Shown piece after piece: positions 36,701 to 45,949 of a stretch of 64,000 nucleotides of DNA. The notes beneath the pieces were generated by a model. That model worked only from the letters and a program-made list of their open reading frames with translations, made no database searches and was not told where the DNA came from. The translations under genes were made by a program, and so were the position numbers. The stretch is from Betaproteobacteria bacterium (GTDB lineage: Bacteria; Pseudomonadota; Gammaproteobacteria; Burkholderiales; Rhodocyclaceae): the NCBI GenBank assembly GCA_016709965.1, contig JADJLT010000001.1, positions 1,633,001 to 1,697,000 on the forward strand, read 5' to 3'. Within the stretch, counting starts at the first letter, position 1, and each line of letters begins with the position of its first letter.

Positions 36701-39178
36701 CGCGCTGACAGGTGGTTCGGGTTCGGGCTCGGGCGTCGGCACGTCGACGAGACCGGCCACCGGCTCAGTAACCGGTTCAACGCCACGCAGGCGACCCGCC
36801 AGCGCAACCAGGGCAGCCGCATCGGGTGCGGCACCGTGCCCGGTTTCGAGGTAGCTCACCCAGGCCGAGAACAGCTCGTGCGCGTCATTTATCATGCGCA
36901 GGAGATCCGGCGTCACCGTCGTATCCTGACGCAGCCAGAGATTCAGGGTTTGCTCCAGCGCCCAGGCGACTTCGCCAAGATTCTGGAGTCCGACCATCCG
37001 CCCGCTGCCCTTCAGGGTATGCATGGCGCGGCGTACGGTCGTCAAGGCCTCGACATTGTTCGGAGCCGTAGCCAGCAATGCCTTCTGATTACCGATGGTG
37101 GCCAGCACTTCATTGGCTTCTTCAAGGAAGATTGCCAGCAGTTCGGCGTCGATGGCCTCGTGAGTAGCGTCTGCCAGTTGCAGGGTTTCAGCCGACGGCC
37201 CTTGGGGCGTCGGCTGCTTGAGGCCGGACAACGCGGTATCGAGCTCGCCGCCTGCCTGCAATGCGGCCAGCGCAGCCTTGGCCGAATCGCCCAGTTCGCG
37301 GTTGGCGACCAGATCTGCATCTTTCTGGATCGACTGCAGGTTTTGCCTGAGCTCATCCTGCAAGCGAGCATCTTGCGGCGCTTCGCGCAGCGCGTTGGCC
37401 AGCGCCTGCGTTTCACGGGCCTGCTGGGCAAGTTGCGCTTCGACCGTCGGCGCTGGTGCTGCCTCGGTTTCTGCCTCCGCTGACGGTGCAGCGGGCTTCT
37501 CCCCATTCATGCGACGGACGAAGGTTTCGAAATCCGTTTCGCCGTTCTGCAGTGAATCCACGAAGAAACCGAGCAGGGACAACTGGTGCGCCACAGCCTC
37601 AAAATCTTTATTGCCCGGTTGGTAGTCCGGCTGGGCAAATTGCTGGATACGGGCGCCACATTCCTTGAGATTGTTGACCGCGCCGAAATGCCCAAGCATC
37701 GCCAAAGCACCGCCAATCTGCTTCATTGGCTTGTCGAGCTGAAGCAGATCCTGAGCCTTTGTCGGGTCACGGAAATAGACATCGAGCCCTTGTTCGATCT
37801 GGGCCAGGCTGTTCTGGATTTCCCGTCCTACCTGCCCGATCAGCAGCCTTTCCTGCGCCTTCCGCGTCATTTCGTCGAGCAGCGGAATGGCCTCGTCGCT
37901 CGCTGGGCGACCGGCGATGCAAGCGTAGAGGCGGGCAACCATGAGGTCTACCTGCTGCGCGAAATCGGTGCCCAGACGCCGGAAATTTTCTTGCGCGTTC
38001 TGCAACAAGAGAATGGCCGTCGCTACTTCCATGGCCACGCTATCGTTAAATCGCGAAGGCTGCTCGAGCAGCCAGTTGGCAATGGCTCCCAGGCCCTGGC
38101 CCAGGCGCTTAAGATCAGTCTGGCCGATTTCACCGGTCAGCTGGGCGCAGCTGCGCGCGTTATCGGCAAAGCCGGCCAGACTGGCACTGTGGCCGGTACA
38201 GAACTTGTTCCAAAGTTCCTCGATGGCGCCCAGCGTCTCGCGCAATTTGCGCAGCGAAGCCTGATGGGGCAGCGGTGCCGCAATGGCGGTAGCAGTCGGC
38301 AGCAGGTCGCCGAGGCCATAAACCGACTGAACCTCATCGATCCGCGGATGCAGTCCGGCCGGCGCCTGAGCGATGTAATACAGAGCCTCACGCATGACCC
38401 GTTCGGCCACGTTGTTAGATCCCTCGAGCAAGCGGCGAATCTGGGCGTCGATGCGCGAACAAAACTGGCGTGCGGTCTGATCGGCAGCGAGTTGCGGATC
38501 GGCTAGCGACTCCAGCAGCGCGAGTGAAACCCACCAGAAAGTACGTGCGACAGGTGTCGGCTGTATCGCGTCAATGGCGGCAACCGCCTCGCACATCACC
38601 TGACGACCAATTTCGGCTTCAGCCGGCTTCCTGAGCCAACTGAGCAGGCCTTTCTGAAAATGCATGCGCTCTGACTTCAGCGCATGCAGCAACTGCTCCG
38701 AATCAAGCATGGGCACATCATTAACCCGCTTGGCTGGGCGCAACGAAAGGTCCGGATAAAACAGCTCGCAGGGGTGAGGCGCCGGCAAGCCGCGCACCGT
38801 CGCCAAGGCCTGCAAAGCTGGCAACAGACGCAGCGGCAGGTTCGGCTCAGCCGCCATCAGATCATCAAGATACTGACGCAGGGCATTCAGGACCTGACGC
38901 AGCACGGCGACCGATGCGTCGCCACCGGGCAGGCGATCCTCTTCCATCCCGGCAAGAAGGGCTTCGGTCGACGCCGTTACCAGGGCAACACCATCGAGTC
39001 CGACAATGGCCAGCGCGCCATGTACCTGATGCACGTGGGTTCGGCAAAATTTGAGCTGTGTCGGATCAGCGCTAGCCTCGTACTGGCCGAGCGCCTCTTC
39101 GGCCCGTTGCAAGGCCAGATCAATTTCACCCTTGACCCAGGTCAGCGGGCCCAAATCAAATTCCGTTGCCGCGTTCAT
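33734..39178 (-). CDS. chpA: Chemosensory pili hybrid kinase ChpA (CheA-like)
   Basis: 1814 residues. Hpt-type helices lie along the N-terminal half: HTLKGSGRM near 720, HTLGGIAAT near 941, HTFKGSARM near 1112, plus a degenerate HVHQVHGAL near residue 46. Then a CheA-like dimerisation/ATPase core (MLRNAVAHGIES near 1402), a CheW-like domain near 1540 and a C-terminal receiver with SDIEMPRMDG near 1739. It controls type IV pilus extension and retraction together with PilG and PilH. Codons around 36522 resemble the dispersed repeat. It is the last gene of pilG-H-I-J-chpA. Confidence 0.96.
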   Translation of the reverse strand: MNAATEFDLGPLTWVKGEIDLALQRAEEALGQYEASADPTQLKFCRTHVHQVHGALAIVGLDGVALVTASTEALLAGMEEDRLPGGDASVAVLRQVLNALRQYLDDLMAAEPNLPLRLLPALQALATVRGLPAPHPCELFYPDLSLRPAKRVNDVPMLDSEQLLHALKSERMHFQKGLLSWLRKPAEAEIGRQVMCEAVAAIDAIQPTPVARTFWWVSLALLESLADPQLAADQTARQFCSRIDAQIRRLLEGSNNVAERVMREALYYIAQAPAGLHPRIDEVQSVYGLGDLLPTATAIAAPLPHQASLRKLRETLGAIEELWNKFCTGHSASLAGFADNARSCAQLTGEIGQTDLKRLGQGLGAIANWLLEQPSRFNDSVAMEVATAILLLQNAQENFRRLGTDFAQQVDLMVARLYACIAGRPASDEAIPLLDEMTRKAQERLLIGQVGREIQNSLAQIEQGLDVYFRDPTKAQDLLQLDKPMKQIGGALAMLGHFGAVNNLKECGARIQQFAQPDYQPGNKDFEAVAHQLSLLGFFVDSLQNGETDFETFVRRMNGEKPAAPSAEAETEAAPAPTVEAQLAQQARETQALANALREAPQDARLQDELRQNLQSIQKDADLVANRELGDSAKAALAALQAGGELDTALSGLKQPTPQGPSAETLQLADATHEAIDAELLAIFLEEANEVLATIGNQKALLATAPNNVEALTTVRRAMHTLKGSGRMVGLQNLGEVAWALEQTLNLWLRQDTTVTPDLLRMINDAHELFSAWVSYLETGHGAAPDAAALVALAGRLRGVEPVTEPVAGLVDVPTPEPEPEPPVSALAEIEPAVEETVVEEVAFEEAPEAPTVEAIEVQEPALPPEIIVIEAPVEPEEVLPRSTPKIDQIPNVQPIVKVSPTLYDIFCEEARGHLQTLVAAYAVLDADPSAPTTFEMTRAAHTLGGIAATVGLMPLNHLAITLEHALLRRDGSAHPESIEGLETVRQSIMTLEEMFAGLALQRAPDEQMQLIAALDDVYHPAPVIEEAATPASAEIIALPGVTMPKPEPVAELTQIAAAADTPQLNDELDEQLLPIFLEEAGDLTRDLTAQARAWRADLAGDSAPHAIARLLHTFKGSARMAGAMNLGEATHLLEARVEEALRAGQVTPVFIDEIEAGLDLLVQAVERLRAGPVVAPVPDVPAVADATDSMPDAGQIPTAVEAESEASGQGATLRVRADLVDRLVSEAGELSIARSRIEGEMRSLKGSLLELTENVIRLRRQLREIEIQAESQIQARVAQAPDSEADFDPLELDRFTRFQELTRFMAESVNDVATVQQNLLKNLDDANAAILAQSRLNRSLQHELMSVRMVPFASQTERLYRIVRQTAKETGKRASLDIVGGQVDIDRSVLDKMLAPIEHMLRNAVAHGIESRDERLAAGKAEAGEIVVKLAQEGNEIILSMADDGKGLNASGIRARAESMGLLQPGQVVDDSALFDFIFQPGFSTAAELTQLAGRGVGMDVVKTAVSALGGRIEILSQPGKGTTFRLYLPLTLAVTQTLLVRVGSQLYAVPSTMIEQVMEMKEKGLAAIREESEVNWQGNRYPFHFLPHLLGDAQAVPEAHRQYWVLLLRSGSQRVAILVDELKGNREVVVKNIGAQLARVVGIAGATVLGDGKVVLILNPVALASRATVSMVHTAVPTMLPPVLTEAPSLPTVMVVDDSLTVRKITSRLLMREGYQVILAKDGVDALEQLVDVLPDVILSDIEMPRMDGFDLVRNIRADVRLRSLPIVMITSRTADKHRNYALEIGANHYLGKPYDEVELLGLVAKYCKKAQ

Positions 39179-39196
39179 GATCTCTCGCGATGTCCG

Positions 39197-41314
39197 TCAG
39201 TCGACCTTGAAGCCGGCGACCGAGCCCTTCAGTTCTGAAGCCAGAGCGGTCAGTTCATCCACCGCCTGTGCCGTACGCTGCGTACCGGCCGTCGTCTGCT
39301 CGGTGACGTGCAAAATATCCTGCATCAGGCGCGCCACTTGAGTCGCGGAATTGGCCTGATTCTGGGTGGAGGTCGAAATATTCTGAATAAGATCGGCCAG
39401 ATTGCGCGATACGTCACCAATTTCAGACAGCGCCTGACCTGCAGCGTCCGAGAGTTTGGCGCCATCGACCACCCCACGGGTTGATTGCTCCATGGCGGAG
39501 ACTGCATCCTGGGTATCGGTCTGAATTGTTTTTACAATCGCCGCAATTTGCTTGGTCGCCTCGCCGGAACGTTCAGCCAGGCGCTGCACTTCTTCAGCCA
39601 CGACCGTGAAGCCCCGGCCGGCATCACCGGCAGAAGCAGCCTGAATGGCAGCGTTCAGCGCCAGCACGTTGGTCTGTTCGGTAATGTCGGAAATCAATTC
39701 AACGATTTCACCAATTTCCTGCGAGCTTTCGCCAAGCCGCTTGATTCGCTTCGAGGTTTCCTGAATCTGATTGCGAATCTCGTTCATGCCCTTGATCGAA
39801 TCCTGTACCGCTTGCGTTCCTTTTTCTGCAGCCATCAGGGACTGACGTGCAACCTTGGCCGATTGCGTCGCATTGCCCGAAACCTCGGACATCGAACGCG
39901 CCATGGTCAGCGCTGACTGGCCTGCCTGCTGAATTTCGGTTGATTGCCGTTCGGCAGCATCTAGCAATTCTGCCGAGGTCAAACGGGCGATTTCGGTCGC
40001 CGCCGTCACCCGGTTCGCCGCATCGTTGATACGTCCGACCAGCACGCGCAACTCTTCAATCGTGTAGTTGATGGAGTCAGCAATCGCGCCGGTAATGTTT
40101 TCACTCACCGTTGCGGTGACTGTCAGGTCGCCGTCAGCCAGGTCACCCAATTCGTTCATCAGTCGCAAAATGGCATCCTGATTTTCACGATTGGTCTGGT
40201 CAGAGACATGGCGCTGAAGCTCGGCATCTTCGGCACGGCGCCCGGTATCGTCGAGGTAAATCTTGACGAGCAGTGCCAGCGTCGCCAAAGCCAGCAAGCT
40301 CATGATAATCAGCGCAACAATGTACATGCCGCGTTCGGCCAGACCTTGCTGATAGCCAAGCGCAAGCTGATCAGTCGCTTTCAGCAAATCCTCGCTCTCG
40401 CGGAAAATTCGCGAACCCGCCTGCTTGGACAAGACCAGTGGCTGCATATTGCCCAGAATACTGGCAACGGCTCCCTGGTAATCCTTGAACGCAATGTCCA
40501 GCTCCCCCAGCTTGTTGCGGCTTTCAGCATCACCACCACCCTTGGCAAGACTGGCGAGAATATCGCGGAACGCATTGGTGTCCTTTCCAAGCAGGAAAGC
40601 CACTTCCGGATTGATCTCGTCTCCCACCAGCAAGGCCGACGCATTCTTGGCAATACGCTGAGTCAGCATCATCAACTGGCTGGACGAGGCAATTTCCCGA
40701 GAAGCTGCTCCTGCCTGCAATTTCAGCATGGCCAGCTGTTCGGTAAGCTCCAGCATTGCCGCATTTGCCTTATCGATAACGGCGACGCTCTTGCCCAATT
40801 CAACCAGGTTTTTCTCCTGGCCGATCACCGTCTCGGCATCCTTATCTGTGCTTGTCCAACGCTGACCGAGCGCTTCCAATTGCGGACGAACGCTATCGGG
40901 AGAAGCCGAAATCCTGGCGCCCCCAAATTCGCCACCATTCGACAACTGCTCAAACAGTTTGGCAAAGGTGGCGCGCGACTCCTTCAGCTGGGCGAAAGCA
41001 GCCGGGTTCCCCTGCAAGGCGAGCGTTGACGCTTTGGCCAGACGTTGCGAAAGCATGCGCATTTCACCGGAAGCCGCAATGTAAGCCGTGTTCTCCGTGG
41101 ATTCGCGATTGTCATGAACCACCAAACCGGCAATGAGCAACATCAGGAAAATAAAGATGCCGCCCAATATTTTCATCTGCTGGAGCACAGGCTGCGCAGC
41201 AAGGAAGCCGGGCAGGGCCAGTTGACCGGTGGCCGAACCTGCCGAAACGGTCATCGGGGAGGATCCACCCTTCCCGGCATTACCTTTTTTCGGAAGCTTT
41301 AAGCTGAAAACCAT
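39197..41314 (-). CDS. pilJ: Pilus chemoreceptor PilJ
   Basis: 705 residues. A membrane helix at about 48-66, two PilJ-type periplasmic helical regions (each with a RMLSQRLAK- or MMLTQRIAK-like motif), a second helix near 335-355, HAMP, and an MCP signalling tip (NVLALNAAIQAASAGDAGRGF). It is the sole MCP of the Pil-Chp pathway. It lies 18 bases before chpA. Confidence 0.95.
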   Translation of the reverse strand: MVFSLKLPKKGNAGKGGSSPMTVSAGSATGQLALPGFLAAQPVLQQMKILGGIFIFLMLLIAGLVVHDNRESTENTAYIAASGEMRMLSQRLAKASTLALQGNPAAFAQLKESRATFAKLFEQLSNGGEFGGARISASPDSVRPQLEALGQRWTSTDKDAETVIGQEKNLVELGKSVAVIDKANAAMLELTEQLAMLKLQAGAASREIASSSQLMMLTQRIAKNASALLVGDEINPEVAFLLGKDTNAFRDILASLAKGGGDAESRNKLGELDIAFKDYQGAVASILGNMQPLVLSKQAGSRIFRESEDLLKATDQLALGYQQGLAERGMYIVALIIMSLLALATLALLVKIYLDDTGRRAEDAELQRHVSDQTNRENQDAILRLMNELGDLADGDLTVTATVSENITGAIADSINYTIEELRVLVGRINDAANRVTAATEIARLTSAELLDAAERQSTEIQQAGQSALTMARSMSEVSGNATQSAKVARQSLMAAEKGTQAVQDSIKGMNEIRNQIQETSKRIKRLGESSQEIGEIVELISDITEQTNVLALNAAIQAASAGDAGRGFTVVAEEVQRLAERSGEATKQIAAIVKTIQTDTQDAVSAMEQSTRGVVDGAKLSDAAGQALSEIGDVSRNLADLIQNISTSTQNQANSATQVARLMQDILHVTEQTTAGTQRTAQAVDELTALASELKGSVAGFKVD

Positions 41315-41354
41315 GGAAACTCTCCGCTTGAGGGGATGCGGGCAAAGCCCGCCA

Positions 41355-41867
41355 TCATCCCCCGATATTCATGAAATCCTGATCAGCGAGCAGTTCGCGC
41401 ACCGAAAGTTTGTGCCAGATTTTTCCTTGCGTATCGGCAAAACGCTGCATTCCCCAAGCCGGCATCGAAGCATCGGCCAGCTCGGCAGTAAAGTCGTCTG
41501 GATTTTTCAGGCCAAGCATTCGCGACACCAGTAGCGCGGCGTTAACGCCATGTCTAGCCCCAATCAGCAATAGTCTGGCATTGGAATTCTGAATGATGGG
41601 CGGACCGCCTCGATATTGCGAAAAGTCACTGACTGCATGCAGGTTGCCACGAATATTGGCCAACCCGACAAACCAGGGGCGAGTCAAGGGCACGGGCGTC
41701 AAAAGGGAAGCCTGCACGATCTCGCCACCATCGGAAAGATCGACCAGCCAAGATTCGCCTCCAGCCTCGACCCCCAGCCAGAAAGAGGACCCCTTGCCTC
41801 TGGCCGCATTGCTGAGGCGCGTCGCCAGATACTCCTGAAAATCGCGAAGGCTTGTTTTCCGGGCCAT
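41355..41867 (-). CDS. pilI: CheW-like adaptor PilI
   Basis: 170 residues with a single CheW domain; LANIRGNLHAVSDFSQY is a conserved core. It couples PilJ to ChpA. It lies 40 bases before pilJ and just after pilH. Confidence 0.93.
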   Translation of the reverse strand: MARKTSLRDFQEYLATRLSNAARGKGSSFWLGVEAGGESWLVDLSDGGEIVQASLLTPVPLTRPWFVGLANIRGNLHAVSDFSQYRGGPPIIQNSNARLLLIGARHGVNAALLVSRMLGLKNPDDFTAELADASMPAWGMQRFADTQGKIWHKLSVRELLADQDFMNIGG

Positions 41868-41872
41868 CGCGA

Positions 41873-42238
41873 TTACGGCAACGCAGCCACTCGTTGCAGC
41901 AACTCATCCGGATTCAGGGGCTTGACGAGATAATCGACTGCACCCTGACGCAAGCCCCAGATTTTGTCGGTTTCCTGCCCTTTAGACGTGCACACAATAA
42001 TCGGAATGCCTTTGGTTTCCTCATCGCGGGTCAGTGTCCGTGTCGCCTGATAGCCATTCAGGCCGGGCATGACGACATCCATCAGGATCAGATCAGGCTT
42101 GGTAGCCTTGGCCTTGACGATGCCTTCCTCACCGTTTTCTGCCGTCGTGACCTGATAGCCGGCCTTGGTCAGCACATCAACGGTAAAAAACCGTTCGGTC
42201 GGAGAGTCGTCAACGACAAGGATATTTTTTACAGGCAT
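41873..42238 (-). CDS. pilH: Response regulator PilH
   Basis: 121 residues from MPVKNILVVDDSPTE. A lone receiver domain with DD at the acidic pocket, phospho-Asp in LILMDVVMPGLNG, and the switch lysine in CTSKGQE. It antagonises PilG output. The frame opens further upstream, but the ATG at 42238 is the normal start. It is between pilG and pilI. Confidence 0.95.
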   Translation of the reverse strand: MPVKNILVVDDSPTERFFTVDVLTKAGYQVTTAENGEEGIVKAKATKPDLILMDVVMPGLNGYQATRTLTRDEETKGIPIIVCTSKGQETDKIWGLRQGAVDYLVKPLNPDELLQRVAALP

Positions 42239-42252
42239 GAGTTCCCCCTGAA

Positions 42253-42663
42253 CTACGAATTTGATTCTGACTCGGCAGGCAATGCAAAGGTCGCAACCGT
42301 CTGTAGCAGGCTGTCTTTTGTGAACGGCTTGGTCAGATACTGGTCGGAGCCGACCATACGGCCACGGGCGCGGTCGAACAGGCCGTCCTTGGACGAAAGC
42401 ATGATGACCGGTGTTGCCTTGAATTTTTGATTTTTCTTGATCAGCGAACAGGTTTGATAGCCGTCGAGACGCGGCATCATGATGTCGCAAAAAATAACGC
42501 TAGGCTGATGGTCGGCAATCTTGGCCAACGCATCAAAGCCATCTTCGGCGAGCACGACCTGACACCCGGCCTGCACGAGAAATATCTCGGCGCTGCGCCG
42601 TATCGTATTGCTGTCGTCAATGACCATGACCCTGACGCCGCGCAGTCTGGATAAATCAGCCAC
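42253..42663 (-). CDS. pilG: Response regulator PilG
   Basis: 136 residues from a GTG start. A lone receiver with VMVIDDSNTIRRSAE, phospho-Asp in FCDIMMPRLDG and SSKDGLF. In other species PilG promotes pilus extension and cAMP production. It is the first gene of the operon. The 180 bases to thiD must hold its promoter, but I see no strong match. Confidence 0.94.
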   Translation of the reverse strand: MADLSRLRGVRVMVIDDSNTIRRSAEIFLVQAGCQVVLAEDGFDALAKIADHQPSVIFCDIMMPRLDGYQTCSLIKKNQKFKATPVIMLSSKDGLFDRARGRMVGSDQYLTKPFTKDSLLQTVATFALPAESESNS

Positions 42664-42842
42664 TATCCTGTCCCCTGGACCTCTTTGTGAGGTGCTATCG
42701 GTGCATCATACTACGGAACTATTCTCCCACTGCAAGGCCCACCAGCCACTTTCCCCACCCGGGAGACGACTCCCTTGCCGCAAGATTCGGATAAAATCGC
42801 GGCCATCTTACCCAATTCCCTTCGCCCCCGCCAAGGGTGCGA

Positions 42843-43721
42843 ATGACAATGAATACCCCCCTCTCCACTCAGCCCACCCCGCCTCTGGTTCTCGCATTTT
42901 CTGCCAGCGACCCATCATCCGGCGCCGGCATGCAGGCGGACCTCATGACACTGGCCAGCCTGGGCTGCCATGCCCTCAGCGCAATCACCGCCTTGACGGT
43001 CCAGGATACGGTCGGCGTCCAAAGCGTGCACCCGGTCGCGGCTGAATTGCTGGAACAGCAAGCTCGCACGGTGCTTGAAGACATGCCGGTGGCCACCTTC
43101 AAGATCGGCATGCTGGGCAGCGTGGAAAATGTGCTCGCGGTCGCCGAAATCATTGCTGATTACCCGGAAATTCCGCTGATTTTCGACCCGGTGCTGGCCT
43201 CGGGGCGCGGTGACGAACTGTCGAGTGAAGAAGTGATTTCCGCCATCCGCGAAATGCTGCTGCCACAAACCACGCTACTGACCCCGAACGCACCGGAAGC
43301 GCGGCGACTGGCGGAGAGCGACGAAGACGAAGGCGAACCCTCCATCGATGTCTGTGCCCAGCGCCTGATTGAAATGGGCGCCCAGTACGTGCTGATCACG
43401 GGCACTCACGAAAACACCCCGCAGGTCGTCAACACACTGTACGGCGTCGACGGCGTCATCCGCCGCGACACCTGGGAACGCCTGCCCGGCAGCTACCACG
43501 GGTCCGGCTGTACGCTGGCTTCGGCCATCGCTGGCTGCATTGCCGGCGGCGCCAGCATGGAGGACGCCGTGCGCGACGCTCAGAACTACACCTGGCAAAC
43601 ACTGGCCAACGGCTTTCGCGCCGGCATGGGGCAATTTATCCCTGACCGCTTTTTCTGGGCCCGCGGCGGTGAAGAGGAAGCATCCAAAGAGAAAGGCGAA
43701 GACAAGGCCGATGGCGAATAA
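42843..43721 (+). CDS. thiD: Hydroxymethylpyrimidine/phosphomethylpyrimidine kinase ThiD
   Basis: 292 residues; the ATG at 42843 is chosen, with GTG at 42837 or ATG at 42849 as alternatives (AAGGGTG site just upstream). Ribokinase-like fold: SASDPSSGAGMQAD at the N-terminus and GSYHGSGCTLASAIAG near the active site. Phosphorylates the thiamine pyrimidine. It overlaps thiE by 11 bases. The C-terminal 20 residues are unusually Glu/Lys-rich. Confidence 0.94.
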   Translation: MTMNTPLSTQPTPPLVLAFSASDPSSGAGMQADLMTLASLGCHALSAITALTVQDTVGVQSVHPVAAELLEQQARTVLEDMPVATFKIGMLGSVENVLAVAEIIADYPEIPLIFDPVLASGRGDELSSEEVISAIREMLLPQTTLLTPNAPEARRLAESDEDEGEPSIDVCAQRLIEMGAQYVLITGTHENTPQVVNTLYGVDGVIRRDTWERLPGSYHGSGCTLASAIAGCIAGGASMEDAVRDAQNYTWQTLANGFRAGMGQFIPDRFFWARGGEEEASKEKGEDKADGE

Positions 43722-44343
43722 ATTACGCGGCCTTTACGCCATCACGCCGGAATACGCCGACGGCGCCCGCCTGCTGGCCGAACTTGAAGCAGCACTGGCG
43801 GGCGGTTGCCGGATCGTTCAGTACCGCGACAAAACGAGCACCATGTCAGAACGCGTCAGCCGCGCCCATGCCCTGCGTGAACTGACCCGCCGTTATGGCG
43901 CCAGCCTGCTGATCAACGACGACATTGCCATGAGTTTTCTCGTCAAGGCCGATGGCGTACATCTCGGCAAGGAGGATGGCAACCTGATGGCTGCCCGCGC
44001 CATGCTCGGACCGACCGGTATTCTCGGTGCATCTTGCTACGCTGACTTTGCCGCAGCACAGGTGGCAGATGCGGCCGGCGTCGATTACGTGGCCTTCGGC
44101 GCCGTCTATCCCTCACCAACCAAACCGGACGCTACGCTCGCACCAAAAGATTTGTTTTTTGACGCAAAAATCCGGTTGACCGCAGCAAGCTGCGCCATTG
44201 GCGGCATTTCGCTGGAAAACGCCCAGCCGCTCATCGCAGCCGGCGCCGACCTGCTCGCTGTCATTACCGATCTCTTTTCCGCGCCCGACATCACCGCGCG
44301 CGCTGCCGCCTATCAACGCCTTTTCGAGGAAGCACAGTCATGA
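43711..44343 (+). CDS. thiE: Thiamine-phosphate synthase ThiE
   Basis: 210 residues from MANKLRGLYAITPEY. The enzyme joins the thiazole and pyrimidine phosphates. The motifs QYRDKT, LINDDIAM and HLGKED are present, as are FGAVYPSPTKPDA and CAIGGIS. The segment FDAKIRLTAASC is encoded across a full copy of the dispersed repeat, in frame and without a visible length change from the family. It overlaps thiD and hemL. Confidence 0.95.
   Translation: MANKLRGLYAITPEYADGARLLAELEAALAGGCRIVQYRDKTSTMSERVSRAHALRELTRRYGASLLINDDIAMSFLVKADGVHLGKEDGNLMAARAMLGPTGILGASCYADFAAAQVADAAGVDYVAFGAVYPSPTKPDATLAPKDLFFDAKIRLTAASCAIGGISLENAQPLIAAGADLLAVITDLFSAPDITARAAAYQRLFEEAQS
44166..44190 (+). repeat. Dispersed repeat, copy E, inside thiE
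   Basis: AAAAATCCGGTTGACCGCA, followed by the same AGCAAGCTG seen after copy A. The copy reads through thiE in frame as KIRLTAAS. Its left flank, TTGTTTTTTGACGC, is also T-rich. Confidence 0.75.
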
Positions 44344-45623
44344 CCTCACGCAACCAGCAACTGTTCGAACGCGCCCAGCGCCACATCCCCGGCGGCGTCA
44401 ATTCGCCGGTCCGCGCCTTCCGCTCGGTTGGCGGTACGCCCTGTTTCTTCCAGAAGGGCGTCGGTGCTAAGGTGCAGGATGCAGATGGCCAGTGGTACAC
44501 CGACTACGTCGGCTCCTGGGGCCCAATGATCCTCGGCCACGCTCACCCGGACGTAATCGCCGCCGTCCTGAGTACCGCGGTGGATGGCCTTTCCTTCGGC
44601 GCGCCCACGGAAAAGGAAGTCGACATCGCCGACCTGCTGTGCGAACTGGTGCCGTCCATGGAGATGGTTCGTCTGGTTTCCTCCGGTACAGAAGCCACCA
44701 TGAGCGCCATCCGCTTGGCCCGCGGCTATACCGGCCGCGACATCCTGATCAAATTCGAAGGCTGCTACCACGGCCATTCCGACGGCCTGCTGGTCAAGGC
44801 TGGGTCCGGCCTGCTGACGTTCGGCAATCCGTCCTCCAGCGGCGTACCGGCCGGTGTTGCCGAAAACACCATGGTCCTTACCTACAACGACCCGCAGGAA
44901 CTGGCCGATGCTTTCGCCAAGCATGGCGACAAGATTGCCGCCGTGATCGTCGAACCGGTGGTCGGCAACATGAACCTGATCGCCCCGACGCCGGCATTCC
45001 TGAAAGCCATGCGCGACTTATGCACCCAATACGGGTCGGTGCTGATTTTTGACGAAGTGATGACCGGTTTTCGCGTCGGACTGAAGAGCGCCCAAGGCCT
45101 GTTCGGCATCACCCCGGACCTGTCCACCTTCGGCAAAGTTGTTGGCGGTGGCATGCCACTCGGCGCGTTTGGCGGCAAGCGCGAGATCATGGAACAGATT
45201 GCCCCGCTCGGCCCAGTGTATCAGGCGGGTACGCTGTCCGGCAATCCGATCGCCACAGCAGCCGGCCTGGCCACGCTGAAGCTGGTTCAGGCCCCCGGCT
45301 TTTATGAAAGCCTGACGGCAAAGACCAAGGCCCTGTGTGACGGTCTGGTCGCCGCCGCCCAAAAGCACGGTGTTGTCTTCAGCGCGCAAAACGTCGGTGG
45401 CATGTTCGGCCTTTATTTCGCTGAAAAATGCCCAGGCACCTACGACGAGGTGCTGGCTTGCGACAAGGAAGCCTTCAACCGCTTCTTCCACGCCATGCTG
45501 GATGCCGGCCACTACTTTGCGCCGTCGGCCTTCGAAGCCGGCTTTGTCTCGGCCTCCCACACCGATGCTGACATCGCGGCCACCATCGCCGCAGCCGACG
45601 CCTACTTTGCCACGCTGAAGTGA
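44340..45623 (+). CDS. hemL: Glutamate-1-semialdehyde 2,1-aminomutase
   Basis: 427 residues. PLP enzyme of the C5 pathway to 5-aminolevulinate. The PLP lysine is in FGKVVGGGMPLGAFGG, and SSGTEATMSAIRLARG is intact. The ATG overlaps the thiE stop; the stop overlaps the sugE GTG. The thiD-thiE-hemL-sugE order suggests one transcript linking thiamine and haem genes. Confidence 0.97.
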   Translation: MTSRNQQLFERAQRHIPGGVNSPVRAFRSVGGTPCFFQKGVGAKVQDADGQWYTDYVGSWGPMILGHAHPDVIAAVLSTAVDGLSFGAPTEKEVDIADLLCELVPSMEMVRLVSSGTEATMSAIRLARGYTGRDILIKFEGCYHGHSDGLLVKAGSGLLTFGNPSSSGVPAGVAENTMVLTYNDPQELADAFAKHGDKIAAVIVEPVVGNMNLIAPTPAFLKAMRDLCTQYGSVLIFDEVMTGFRVGLKSAQGLFGITPDLSTFGKVVGGGMPLGAFGGKREIMEQIAPLGPVYQAGTLSGNPIATAAGLATLKLVQAPGFYESLTAKTKALCDGLVAAAQKHGVVFSAQNVGGMFGLYFAEKCPGTYDEVLACDKEAFNRFFHAMLDAGHYFAPSAFEAGFVSASHTDADIAATIAAADAYFATLK

Positions 45624-45949
45624 ATTCGGGTTCCGCCTGGCTGATCCTGTTCATTGCCGGCCTCTGCGAGGTCGGCTGGGCGGTCGGGCTGAAATACACC
45701 GAGGGGTTCAGCCGCCTGTGGCCTTCAGCAGCAACGCTGGTGGCCATGGCCGCCAGCGTCATCCTGCTCGGCTGGTCGCTGAAAGTGCTGCCGCTGGGCA
45801 CCGCCTACGCGGTGTGGACAGGCATTGGCGCCGTTGGCACGGCCATCCTCGGGATGTTTCTTTTTGGTGAATCGAGAGAAGTGGCGCGACTGATCAGCAT
45901 CGGGCTGATCGTCGCCGGCATTATCGGTTTGAAGTTGATGACGAAGTAG
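45620..45949 (+). CDS. SMR transporter, SugE/Gdx type (guanidinium exporter)
   Basis: 109 residues from a GTG overlapping the hemL stop. Four membrane helices, with the essential Glu in the first (LFIAGLCEVGWAVGLKYTEG). The WAVGLKYTEGF segment favours the Gdx subgroup over EmrE. It would exchange guanidinium for protons. No guanidine riboswitch is seen. It converges with the corA-like gene, overlapping by 29 bases. Confidence 0.88.
   Translation: MNSGSAWLILFIAGLCEVGWAVGLKYTEGFSRLWPSAATLVAMAASVILLGWSLKVLPLGTAYAVWTGIGAVGTAILGMFLFGESREVARLISIGLIVAGIIGLKLMTK

Noticed and set aside
39197..42663. Flagellar chemotaxis cluster
   Set aside because: PilJ-type receptor, two lone receivers and a ChpA-size kinase identify the pilus chemosensory system; no cheR/cheB/fli genes are present.
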